From positions 1 to 30,033 of the forward strand of contig JBHGWS010000004.1 of the NCBI GenBank assembly GCA_041936745.1: a stretch of 30,033 nt of DNA, given 5' to 3'. Each line of letters opens with the position of its first letter. The stretch's first letter is position 1. The stretch is from Darwinibacter acetoxidans_A (lineage in GTDB: Bacteria > Bacillota > Limnochordia > Darwinibacteriales > Darwinibacteriaceae). The notes below the pieces were generated by a model. It did no database searches. It saw only the letters and a list, made by a program, of their open reading frames with translations, and was not told the DNA's origin. Shown in pieces: positions 23,618-30,033 of this stretch. Position numbers and translations under genes: made by a program.

Positions 23618-24250
23618 ATGGAAATTTTACTTATCCGGCATGGGCAGTCGCAGGCGGATTTAGAAGATCGCCTGGAGGGCAGGGCTGACTTTCCTTTGAC
23701 GGAATTAGGCCGTAAGCAGGCTTACTTGGCAGGCCAATGGCTGAAAGAGCGCTACCCCCCGGAGTTGGTTTTAACCAGTCCACTTCAGCGGGCAGCTGTG
23801 ACAGGGAAGATAATCGCCAATGCTTCAAAGTGCCCGGTTAAGCGGGACCCTGCCCTGATGGAATGGGATAACGGGCTTTTGGCGGGGCTTTTACGTACAG
23901 AGGCGGATCAGCGTTTTCCCAAACCCCAAGGGGGCAGAAAGCCCCACCACAGATGCGCGGAGACTGAGTCAATGATCGATTTTCGCGCCAGGGCGGAAAC
24001 GTTTTGGTCCCGTTTCGAAGCAGAATGTATTGAGCCCAAATGTTATGGCCGCATTGCCATTGTCAGCCATGGGGGCATGATTAATATGCTGCTGCGGGCA
24101 ATTTTGCAGCTGCCAATGAGCGATTCTATCTTTTTCGCCTCAGCTGATACAGGTATTCATCTTTTGAAAGTGACGGCCGAGCGCAAAACCATTATCTTCC
24201 TAAACCGTCAAGAGCATTTACAAATAAGGCTTGAGCAGGCTGACAATTAG
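23618..24250 (+). CDS. Histidine phosphatase family protein
   Basis: 210-residue phosphatase of the phosphoglycerate-mutase-like superfamily. RHGQS (residues 7-11) carries the phosphorylated His8, TSPLQRA supplies Arg58, and Glu82 (MEWDNG) and His151 (SHGG) complete the active site. The spacing fits GpmB/CobC-type enzymes. The substrate cannot be told; alpha-ribazole phosphatase, PGM-like or sugar-phosphate phosphatase roles are all possible. The SD (GGGTGGG) is modest. pdxS follows after 26 bases and may be co-transcribed. Confidence 0.9.
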   Translation: MEILLIRHGQSQADLEDRLEGRADFPLTELGRKQAYLAGQWLKERYPPELVLTSPLQRAAVTGKIIANASKCPVKRDPALMEWDNGLLAGLLRTEADQRFPKPQGGRKPHHRCAETESMIDFRARAETFWSRFEAECIEPKCYGRIAIVSHGGMINMLLRAILQLPMSDSIFFASADTGIHLLKVTAERKTIIFLNRQEHLQIRLEQADN

Positions 24251-24276
24251 AGTTTGATCTTGGAAAGGGGATTTTT

Positions 24277-25137
24277 ATGGAAAAACTGAAAGCTTTAAAC
24301 GAACAGCTGGCCGGCGGTGTAATCATGGACGTAATCAACGCGGAGCAGGCCAAAATTGCAGAAAACAGCGGGGCTGTGGCCGTTATGGCACTGGAAAGAG
24401 TGCCCGCTGATATAAGAAAGCACGGCGGCATTGCCCGCATGTCCGACCCAAGATTAATTGAAGAGATTCTCGCAGCTGTAGACATACCCGTGATGGCTAA
24501 AGTAAGGATCGGCCATTTTGTAGAAGCACAGATCATTGAATCCTTAGGTGTGGACTTCATCGATGAAAGCGAAGTTTTGACGCCGGCGGACGACCAGTTC
24601 CAAATTGATAAAAAAGCTTTCGCCACACCTTTTGTCTGCGGCGCCAGAAACCTAGGCGAGGCTTTACGGCGAATCGGCGAGGGAGCCGCCATGATCAGGA
24701 CCAAAGGCGAAGCGGGGACGGGTAATGTTGTAGAAGCGGTCAGGCATATGCGCACGGTTATGTCAGGCATTAGAAGGCTGCAGAACATGCCCAGGGAAGA
24801 GCTGATGAACTTTGCCAAAGAAATTAGGGCACCTTATGATTTGGTGGTTTACGTTGCGGAAAACGGCAAACTGCCAGTTTTGAACTTCGCAGCTGGCGGC
24901 ATTGCCACACCGGCAGATGCTGCATTAATGATGCAGCTTGGTTGCGATGGGGTATTTGTGGGTTCGGGCATCTTTAAATCAGAAAACCCGGAAAAAAGGG
25001 CAAGGGCCATTGTTGAAGCAGTCAAAAACTATAAGAATCCGAAAGTGCTGGCGGAAGTCTCCAAAGGCCTGGGTGAGGCAATGGTGGGTATCGATATCAG
25101 TGAGCTGCCCAAAGAACAACTGTTCTCGGAAAGATAA
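24277..25137 (+). CDS. pdxS: Pyridoxal 5'-phosphate synthase subunit PdxS
   Basis: 286-residue lyase that builds PLP from ribose-5-phosphate, glyceraldehyde-3-phosphate and ammonia. GGVIMDVINAEQAKIAE (13-29) and ALERVPADIRK are diagnostic. The catalytic lysines are Lys75 (PVMAKVRIGH) and Lys143 (RTKGE), equivalent to Lys81 and Lys149 of the Bacillus enzyme. Small differences: MAKVRIGH in place of MAKARIGH, and an N-terminus a few residues short. The glutaminase partner PdxT, often encoded next to pdxS, is not found; a terminator and the ABC-F leader follow. PdxT is presumably elsewhere, or ammonia is used directly. Confidence 0.96.
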   Translation: MEKLKALNEQLAGGVIMDVINAEQAKIAENSGAVAVMALERVPADIRKHGGIARMSDPRLIEEILAAVDIPVMAKVRIGHFVEAQIIESLGVDFIDESEVLTPADDQFQIDKKAFATPFVCGARNLGEALRRIGEGAAMIRTKGEAGTGNVVEAVRHMRTVMSGIRRLQNMPREELMNFAKEIRAPYDLVVYVAENGKLPVLNFAAGGIATPADAALMMQLGCDGVFVGSGIFKSENPEKRARAIVEAVKNYKNPKVLAEVSKGLGEAMVGIDISELPKEQLFSER

Positions 25138-25140
25138 AAC

Positions 25141-25163
25141 AAAGCCGCCGTTTTGGCGGCTTT
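25141..25163 (+). terminator. Terminator after pdxS
   Basis: AAAGCCGCC (25141-25149) pairs with GGCGGCTTT (25155-25163), 9 bp, loop GTTTT. The T-rich tail is interrupted (TTTCACTTTT). Confidence 0.8.
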
Positions 25164-25174
25164 CACTTTTACCC

Positions 25175-25203
25175 TTGAGATATATTTCTGGTAATGATAT
25201 ATT
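25175..25203 (+). promoter_or_regulatory. Promoter of the ABC-F leader
   Basis: TTGAGA (25175-25180), 17 bases, TATATT (25198-25203), with TG at 25195-25196. Start expected near 25210, giving a leader of about 225 bases before the ABC-F start. Confidence 0.7.
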
Positions 25204-25234
25204 ATTAACAGAAAGATCAAATTGGAGGAGAGCA

Positions 25235-25246
25235 ATGAGCAACTAG
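25235..25246 (+). CDS. Three-codon leader ORF (Met-Ser-Asn-stop)
   Basis: ATG AGC AAC TAG, preceded by a full SD GGAGGAG (25224-25230) with ideal spacing and about 15 bases from the predicted transcript start. Such a strong SD before three codons has no other evident use. Leader ORFs of a few codons are known upstream of antibiotic-inducible ABC-F genes, for example in Listeria. I infer a regulatory ORF whose translation state is sensed. Confidence 0.6.
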   Translation: MSN

Positions 25247-25278
25247 TCAATGTGGCGAAAATTTAATGCTGAAAACTC

Positions 25279-25434
25279 CGCCTTATTAAAGGCGTGTTTC
25301 CGGCGGCCATGTTGAGTAGATTAAATGCTCGTCTTCCCAAGGTGATCAAGATAGGGAATACTTGTTCTGTTCTATTTAAGCTGAGCAGATTCTTATTTAC
25401 TCAATCTCCCGGCCGCCTGACGGGAGGTGTTTTT
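25279..25434 (+). promoter_or_regulatory. Structured ABC-F leader with hairpin over the SD
   Basis: Several helices can be drawn. CGCCTT/AAGGCG (25279-25284, 25289-25294). A nested set: TTGAGTA/TACTCAA (25312-25318, 25398-25404), TGCTC/GAGCA (25326-25330, 25383-25387) and TTCCC/GGGAA (25334-25338, 25354-25358). Finally CTCCCG/CGGGAG (25406-25411, 25421-25426), whose 3' arm is the SD of the ABC-F gene. The loop GGCCGCC (25411-25417) is also complementary to GGCGGCC (25302-25308). The hairpin is followed by GTGTTTTT, so it could act as a terminator as well as an SD block. Confidence 0.6.
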
Positions 25435-26994
25435 ATGTTAACCATTAGAAATCTTTCTTTGTATCTTTCCAAGGATTTAAGGCCGCTCTTAAACGACTTC
25501 ACTTTCACACTGCTGCCGGGTATGAAAGCCGCTTTGATTGGTGAGGAGGGCAATGGAAAATCCGCTCTTCTAAAAGCAATTGCCGATCCGAAATCAACTG
25601 CGGACTTTTTAGAGATTGAAGGGGAAATCCAAACAGGCGGCGAGATTATCGGCTATTTGCCCCAAGTGTTTCCCTGCGGCGTTTTGGCTCAATCCACCAA
25701 ACAGTTTTTAGACCGACAAAAAGAGGGCCTCTTTTTTGATTACACCCATTTCTATACTTTACTTGCCAAAATGCAGTTTCCGAAAGAGCGTATCTCAAGT
25801 ACGATTAAAATGGGCCAGCTTTCCGGCGGCGAAAAAATCAAGTTTTACCTGCTGTGTGAAATGCTGAAAAGGCCCGGTGTGCTTCTTTTGGATGAACCAA
25901 GCAATGATCTGGATTTAGAAGCTGTAGAATGGTTGGAAAATTTTATTTTAAGGCTGGAAATCCCCCTAATGTTTGTCTCTCACGATGAAATGCTTTTAGA
26001 AAAATGCGCTGATACGATCATCCATTTGGAACAGCTGGTTCGCAAGAGCAGGCCGCAGCATGCCATCGCCAATCTGCCTTATTCCACCTACATTCAAAAC
26101 CGCCAGGATCGGATAATCAAACAGACCCAGCTGGCAAAAAAAGAAAAAGAAGAATACGATGCCAAGATGGCACGGTATCGGCAAATTTACGAACGGGTCC
26201 ACCACGAGCAAAATGTTGTTTCCCGCCAGGCGCCTTCGGTGGCCAAGAACTTAAAAGATAAGATGAGAAGCGTGAAAGCCATGGGCAGGCGGTTTGCCCG
26301 AGAAAAAGAAGAAATGACGGCAAGGCCTGATTTTGAAGCAGGCATTGAGCTAAGTTTTGCAGAAAACATTTCCATTCCGAACGGTAAATTGATCTTAGAT
26401 CTCGATCTACCCGCTTTAAAGGCAGGAAATCTGGTTTTAAGCCGCGACCTGAAACTTAGAGTTTTTGGCCCAAAAAAGATTTGTATCGTGGGTGCCAATG
26501 GCTCCGGAAAAACTACTTTTCTGCGCCAAATTTTACAACACCTGGCCGAAAACGGAATTCCTTACGGCTACATGCCCCAGGATTATAATGAGATTTTGGC
26601 TCCCGGAATCAATGCCGTGGACTTTTTGAGCAAATCTAGAAAGAAAGAAGAAATCACCAGAGCGCGGACCTATTTAGGCAGCCTGAATTTTACGGCAGCG
26701 GAGATGTTTCACCCCGTTTTTGAATTATCTGGCGGCCAGCAGGCGAAGCTTTGTTTTGCCAAAATGATTTTGGATCAGGCCGAAGTTTTAGTGTTAGACG
26801 AACCGACCAGAAACTTGTCACCTCTTTCGGGTCCAGCGATAAGAGAGGCTCTAAAAGAATTCGGAGGCTGCATTATCGCAGTATCCCACGACCGCAAGTT
26901 CATCAAAGAGGTCTTTGATCAGGTCATGCTCTTGGATGAAAGCGGGCTTGAGATTATTAGTTTTCCGCTTGAAGACGAAAAGTTAGAAACTTAA
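25435..26994 (+). CDS. ABC-F ATPase, likely ribosome-protection type
   Basis: 519 residues with two ABC domains and no membrane part. Domain 1: Walker A GEEGNGKS (36-43), LSGGE (129-133), DEPSNDLD (153-160). A charged helical linker (about 205-300) is the arm that reaches the ribosome in this family. Domain 2: GANGSGKT (353-360), LSGGQ (431-435), and DEPTRNLSPLSGP (455-467), a variant shared with Lsa/Vga/Cpl-like resistance ABC-Fs. The ATG at 25435 follows GGGAGG; the frame is open upstream to 25294, but that part is leader with no SD. The regulated leader supports a role against ribosome-targeting antibiotics such as lincosamides or pleuromutilins; which drug is unknown. Confidence 0.9.
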   Translation: MLTIRNLSLYLSKDLRPLLNDFTFTLLPGMKAALIGEEGNGKSALLKAIADPKSTADFLEIEGEIQTGGEIIGYLPQVFPCGVLAQSTKQFLDRQKEGLFFDYTHFYTLLAKMQFPKERISSTIKMGQLSGGEKIKFYLLCEMLKRPGVLLLDEPSNDLDLEAVEWLENFILRLEIPLMFVSHDEMLLEKCADTIIHLEQLVRKSRPQHAIANLPYSTYIQNRQDRIIKQTQLAKKEKEEYDAKMARYRQIYERVHHEQNVVSRQAPSVAKNLKDKMRSVKAMGRRFAREKEEMTARPDFEAGIELSFAENISIPNGKLILDLDLPALKAGNLVLSRDLKLRVFGPKKICIVGANGSGKTTFLRQILQHLAENGIPYGYMPQDYNEILAPGINAVDFLSKSRKKEEITRARTYLGSLNFTAAEMFHPVFELSGGQQAKLCFAKMILDQAEVLVLDEPTRNLSPLSGPAIREALKEFGGCIIAVSHDRKFIKEVFDQVMLLDESGLEIISFPLEDEKLET

Positions 26995-27098
26995 TTGAGT
27001 GAAAGAAATTCAAAACGTTAAAATTGCCAATTAAGGCATAAACTGACAGTGGTTGACGAATCATTTATGTAAGGTGTGAAAAACAAAGGAGTGATAGC

Positions 27099-28214
27099 GT
27101 GCGGCAAATGCGTTTTTTAATCCCCATCCTTGCTCTGGTTTTGTTGCTGACCGGATGTGATTTTTACGTGTCCCCTCCGGTTGAGAGCACAGGATATTTA
27201 GTGGGTTTTGTGGGTGTGCCTAGAACAGGTGCATATTCCTCTCTTGCTTCTTTAGAAGAAAACACGGGGTTAATTGATGTGGCCGATCTTGTGTTTTCGA
27301 CGGAGCCGCTGGCTGCAGCCGACTATTTACCGTTAAGCGATGCTGTTGTAGAAATATCGGGTGAGCGAACCGTAATAACCGGTACCGATGGAAGGTTCAA
27401 TGCTTACGGTTTGCGAATTGGCACGAAAACAATTAAGGTAAGCCATACAGCTTTACGTACACCGTTTGAAAAAAGTGTCTACATTTCCCCCGGTAGGAAT
27501 ACTTTTAATTTCATCGGCGGCATTGGCCACTATCTAATTATCGGGATTGAAAACTATCGCTATTTGGGTAAGTCCCCTGGGGCCGCAGCAGATGCCCACG
27601 CTGTCGCAGATGTATTCAGTTACGACTCCGCACTTGCAGCGGATACAACACGATTAATAAACAGCCAGGCCACCAAAAGTCGCATCAAAAAAGCCATAGA
27701 AGATATCGCCAGGCGGGCAGGCAGACAAGACTATTTTGTCCTTTATTTTACCGGAAAAATGGGACGGGATTTCCTCAGTCCTTACGATGATAACGGTAAT
27801 TGGGGCGGAGCAGAAATAAGGGACAGTGAACTTGAATTATGGCTGAGTGCCTTTCCCGGTGACGTTACAGTAATATTGGATGGAGCCGAATCGGCCACTT
27901 TTGCCGACGGTGATGTATGGGCCCAAGCATTAAAAAAATGGAAATACACTGTTCTTGCATCGGCTAGAAAAGACCAAAAAGCATATGTCCACCGCGATAG
28001 CGGCCATGCGGTTTTCACGCATTATTTGCTTGAGGGCTTGTCGGGCAGAAGATACCCGGCGGATCGGGACGGTGATGGGAAGATAACTGCAGGAGAGCTG
28101 TATGATTATATAGAGAATAATATGTTGTACTTTTTTGCAACTGAAGATGTCTGGCAGAAGCCGTATTTGTGGCCCGGTTATGGTGACGACCCCGTTATTT
28201 TCCGCTATCGATAG
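27099..28214 (+). CDS. Lipoprotein with carboxypeptidase-regulatory-like domain and degenerate caspase-like domain
   Basis: 371 residues. Lipobox LLTGC puts the lipid on Cys20, so it is anchored outside the membrane. Residues ~79-130 (LSDAVVEISGE, GTDGRF) look like a carboxypeptidase-regulatory-like beta-sandwich. Residues ~144-340 have the caspase (peptidase C14) fold pattern: HYLIIGIENYR, GAAADAHAVADVF, DYFVLYFTG, VTVILDG, and the usual late DRDGDGKITAGELYDYI loop. The catalytic His (normally SGHG) is Lys220 in TGKMG, and the catalytic Cys (normally DACHSG) is Ala263 in DGAES. It is therefore probably not a protease. GTG start after AAAGGAG. The next gene starts 12 bases after its stop and is surely co-transcribed. 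Confidence 0.82.
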   Translation: MRQMRFLIPILALVLLLTGCDFYVSPPVESTGYLVGFVGVPRTGAYSSLASLEENTGLIDVADLVFSTEPLAAADYLPLSDAVVEISGERTVITGTDGRFNAYGLRIGTKTIKVSHTALRTPFEKSVYISPGRNTFNFIGGIGHYLIIGIENYRYLGKSPGAAADAHAVADVFSYDSALAADTTRLINSQATKSRIKKAIEDIARRAGRQDYFVLYFTGKMGRDFLSPYDDNGNWGGAEIRDSELELWLSAFPGDVTVILDGAESATFADGDVWAQALKKWKYTVLASARKDQKAYVHRDSGHAVFTHYLLEGLSGRRYPADRDGDGKITAGELYDYIENNMLYFFATEDVWQKPYLWPGYGDDPVIFRYR

Positions 28215-28225
28215 GAGGGTTTACT

Positions 28226-28990
28226 TTGAAAAAAATACTATTAACACTGCTTGTCATTGGCCTTTTAAGTGCAACGGTGCTGGCGGCACCGGGGGGAGGT
28301 AGATTTGGAGACTTAGCTTTTATCGCTTGGCTGGAAGAAGATGTCGTGATGATGGCGTTTGCTAATGAATCAAACTCCTACCAGTCAGTGACTGTCAGGA
28401 CAGATACTGTTGACAGCCGCAGGCGCCCGGTTTTTGCCGAGCGCACACTGGATATTCCCGCGCGGTCAATAGTGTATGAGGATTTCCCTTTGAGCCCCAG
28501 CTGGCGGAGGGAAACTGTCAAGTTGGAGGTAGGGCGCTGGTATCAATTTGTGGAGTTGGAAGTGCAGGCAGAGCCGTTTTTGCAGCCTTCCCAGCGCGTG
28601 ATCAGGGCAGGTGAAATGCTGGAAGTCGATGTTGATCTTGACTCCGTTTTTGCCGGTTTGGAAAATGCCCAGCTGATCATCGATGATTATTATCAGATGA
28701 TCGGTTCTATTACCAGGGGCCCCATTCGGGTTGCAATCGTCGAGGGCGGCTACCGGTATATCCCCGCTCGCAACAGCGTGGTATACGTTAAGCCCGAAAT
28801 GCTATTAGAAATCCGGGCACCGCAATTGAACAATGTGGGCGTTATGACTTTTAAGCTGGTTAAAGTTGTCGACGGATACAGAGGATACAGAGAGACTATC
28901 GAAGGCCCGGCGGTTTTAGTCTACGGGCGGAATCTCAGGTTCGCCAGGGAACAAGAACCTCCCAGGCGCCCGCCGCTTATTACAAGATAA
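28226..28990 (+). CDS. Secreted protein of unknown function, partner of the pseudo-caspase
   Basis: 254 residues, TTG start after AGGAGGG that overlaps the upstream stop. A clear signal peptide (LLTLLVIGLLSATVLA) is probably cut after residue 20. The mature part is beta-rich, with Arg/Val/Glu strands (SVTVRTDTV, TVKLEVGRWYQFVELEV) and a Pro/Arg-rich end. I recognise no domain; an immunoglobulin-like or accessory fold is a guess. Tight spacing with the lipoprotein suggests both act together on the cell surface. A terminator follows. Confidence 0.8.
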   Translation: MKKILLTLLVIGLLSATVLAAPGGGRFGDLAFIAWLEEDVVMMAFANESNSYQSVTVRTDTVDSRRRPVFAERTLDIPARSIVYEDFPLSPSWRRETVKLEVGRWYQFVELEVQAEPFLQPSQRVIRAGEMLEVDVDLDSVFAGLENAQLIIDDYYQMIGSITRGPIRVAIVEGGYRYIPARNSVVYVKPEMLLEIRAPQLNNVGVMTFKLVKVVDGYRGYRETIEGPAVLVYGRNLRFAREQEPPRRPPLITR

Positions 28991-29010
28991 ATTTGAAGCA
29001 AGTTCTTCCA

Positions 29011-29034
29011 GGGTACCTGCGGGTACCCGTTTTT
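29011..29034 (+). terminator. Terminator after the pseudo-caspase unit
   Basis: GGGTACC (29011-29017) pairs with GGTACCC (29022-29028), loop TGCG, then GTTTTT. Confidence 0.85.
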
Positions 29035-29163
29035 GTTTACAGCTGTTCCCGAAGATGGTGGGAAGGATCCAGTACTGTTCTTAGAGAATGAAAAGTAATA
29101 ACGGATGAAATCGCCTGTGTTGGCCGGGTTTCTCCGGTAAAATAATGAAATTAGGTGGACAAG

Positions 29164-30033
29164 GTGGCAAAATACATAGATTTTAGCGAACTTTTGAAAC
29201 AAGATATGAAACCGGCGTTAGGAGTCACTGAGCCCGGCGCTATTGCGCTGGCTGCTGCAAATGCATACGAGGCTGTAGGCGGCAGGCTGCAAAAGATAAG
29301 TTTGGAGTTGGATACCGGGCTTTATAAGAATGCTTATGCCTGTGCTATCCCTGGTACGAAAGCATTTGGCATTGAGACTGCGGCGCTTTTAGGCATTTTA
29401 GCGGGCGAACCGCGCTTGGAATTACAAGTTTTAGCAAATGTCAGCGAAGAGGATGTGGAAAAAGCCCAAGAATTGAAACAAAGCAATGTAGTAACAACTA
29501 AACTGAAGGAAGATGCCGAGGGAATCTATTTAGATTGTAAAGTGATCACAGATCAGGGCTGGGGCCGCTGCCTTATATTAAATAACCATACCAATGTTGT
29601 CCTGTTGGAAAATGATCAAAACATTATTTTCAAGCAAAAACCGCAAAGTGGGCCAAGGCAGGGGCAGAGCTTTAAGACGGGATCGGTCGCTGATTTTCTC
29701 CAATTCACAAACGAGGTTCCTTTTGAAGAAATCGCCTTCGTGTTGGAAGCAGTGCAGATGAATAAAAGATTGGGAAAAGCGGCAGAAGAAGCCGGGATGG
29801 GCTTGGCTTCGGCTTTAGAAGAGTTGGAACGGCAGAATACCCTGGCTGGGGATGTTTTTTTGCGGGCACAATTTCTAACGGCCGCGGCGATGGACGCCAG
29901 GATGGGAGGAATGCCTCTGCCGGCTATGAGCATCAGTGGCAGCGGTTCTCACGGAATTATAGCCACTATGCCCATCGCGGCTGTGGCGGAAGCGGAAAAA
30001 ATTGGTGAAGAAAAGCTTGCCAGAGCGGTCGTG
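29164..30033 (+). CDS. UPF0597 / L-cysteine desulfidase-like protein, 5' part
   Basis: 290 codons from a GTG, open to the right edge. The opening (MKPALGVTEPGAIALAAA), YKNAYACAIPGT, GIETAALLG and SGSGSHGI match the UPF0597 family, which includes archaeal L-cysteine desulfidase and is related to the Fe-S serine dehydratase alpha subunit. The family's GCTEP motif is GVTEP here, so the conserved Cys, thought to be an Fe-S ligand or catalytic residue, is Val. SD AGGTGG; an in-frame GTG at 29155 is possible but lies within that SD. The C-terminal third, with further family cysteines, is outside the window. Confidence 0.85.
   Translation, partial: MAKYIDFSELLKQDMKPALGVTEPGAIALAAANAYEAVGGRLQKISLELDTGLYKNAYACAIPGTKAFGIETAALLGILAGEPRLELQVLANVSEEDVEKAQELKQSNVVTTKLKEDAEGIYLDCKVITDQGWGRCLILNNHTNVVLLENDQNIIFKQKPQSGPRQGQSFKTGSVADFLQFTNEVPFEEIAFVLEAVQMNKRLGKAAEEAGMGLASALEELERQNTLAGDVFLRAQFLTAAAMDARMGGMPLPAMSISGSGSHGIIATMPIAAVAEAEKIGEEKLARAVV

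Noticed and set aside
25294..25434. N-terminal extension of the ABC-F protein
   Set aside because: The frame is open, but the segment has no SD or family similarity and contains the leader helices; the ATG at 25435 matches the normal ABC-F start.
1..30033. Mobile elements, CRISPR arrays, prophage or a defence system
   Set aside because: No transposase, integrase, direct-repeat array, terminal inverted repeats or phage genes were seen; the genes are mainly housekeeping or membrane/exported functions.

Overview
The window is from a spore-forming member of the Bacillota, most likely a Clostridia-type lineage. SpoIVA is full length, the order der-plsY-spoIVA is a Firmicute arrangement, the Fe-S operon is the Gram-positive sufCBDSU form, and a T-box leader is present. 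Strong Shine-Dalgarno sites and frequent TTG/GTG starts agree. I cannot name a genus. I see no IS element, CRISPR array, rRNA or prophage.

Layout. 1-2840: the end of der, plsY, then spoIVA with its own terminator. 2849-4291: an aspartokinase and a tRNA-Pro(GGG), each behind a near-identical promoter. 4342-5664: a secreted propeller-like protein. 5788-8326: an EF-G paralogue (EF-G2/FusA2 type) and a small membrane protein. 8407-10218: a SagB-type flavin oxidoreductase, a GrpB/UPF0157 protein and a cysteine-tailed MarR regulator. 10215-12852: a T-box leader with two complete antiterminator/terminator modules in series, an archaeal-type AspRS, and a DUF1848 protein. 12853-13590: mostly non-coding, with two doubtful small ORFs and a hairpin. 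13591-16802: a divergent gpsA-like gene, an exported S41 peptidase and a C-N hydrolase. 16923-21938: the suf operon. 21953-23347: a MATE exporter on the minus strand, convergent with suf. 23618-25163: a histidine phosphatase and pdxS. 25175-26994: an ABC-F protein behind a leader holding a three-codon ORF and a hairpin over the main ribosome binding site. 27099-28990: a lipoprotein with a caspase-like domain lacking both catalytic residues, plus a secreted partner. 29164-30033: the start of a UPF0597 / L-cysteine desulfidase-like gene running off the window.

How parts work together. The Asn-codon T-box in front of a tRNA-Asn-charging type of AspRS points to indirect (tRNA-dependent) asparagine synthesis. 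The suf genes overlap or nearly touch and should make one Fe-S assembly machine. The ABC-F leader looks like a ribosome-sensing switch of the kind that controls antibiotic-protection ABC-F genes. The points most worth testing are the serial T-box, the ABC-F leader and the pseudo-caspase pair.
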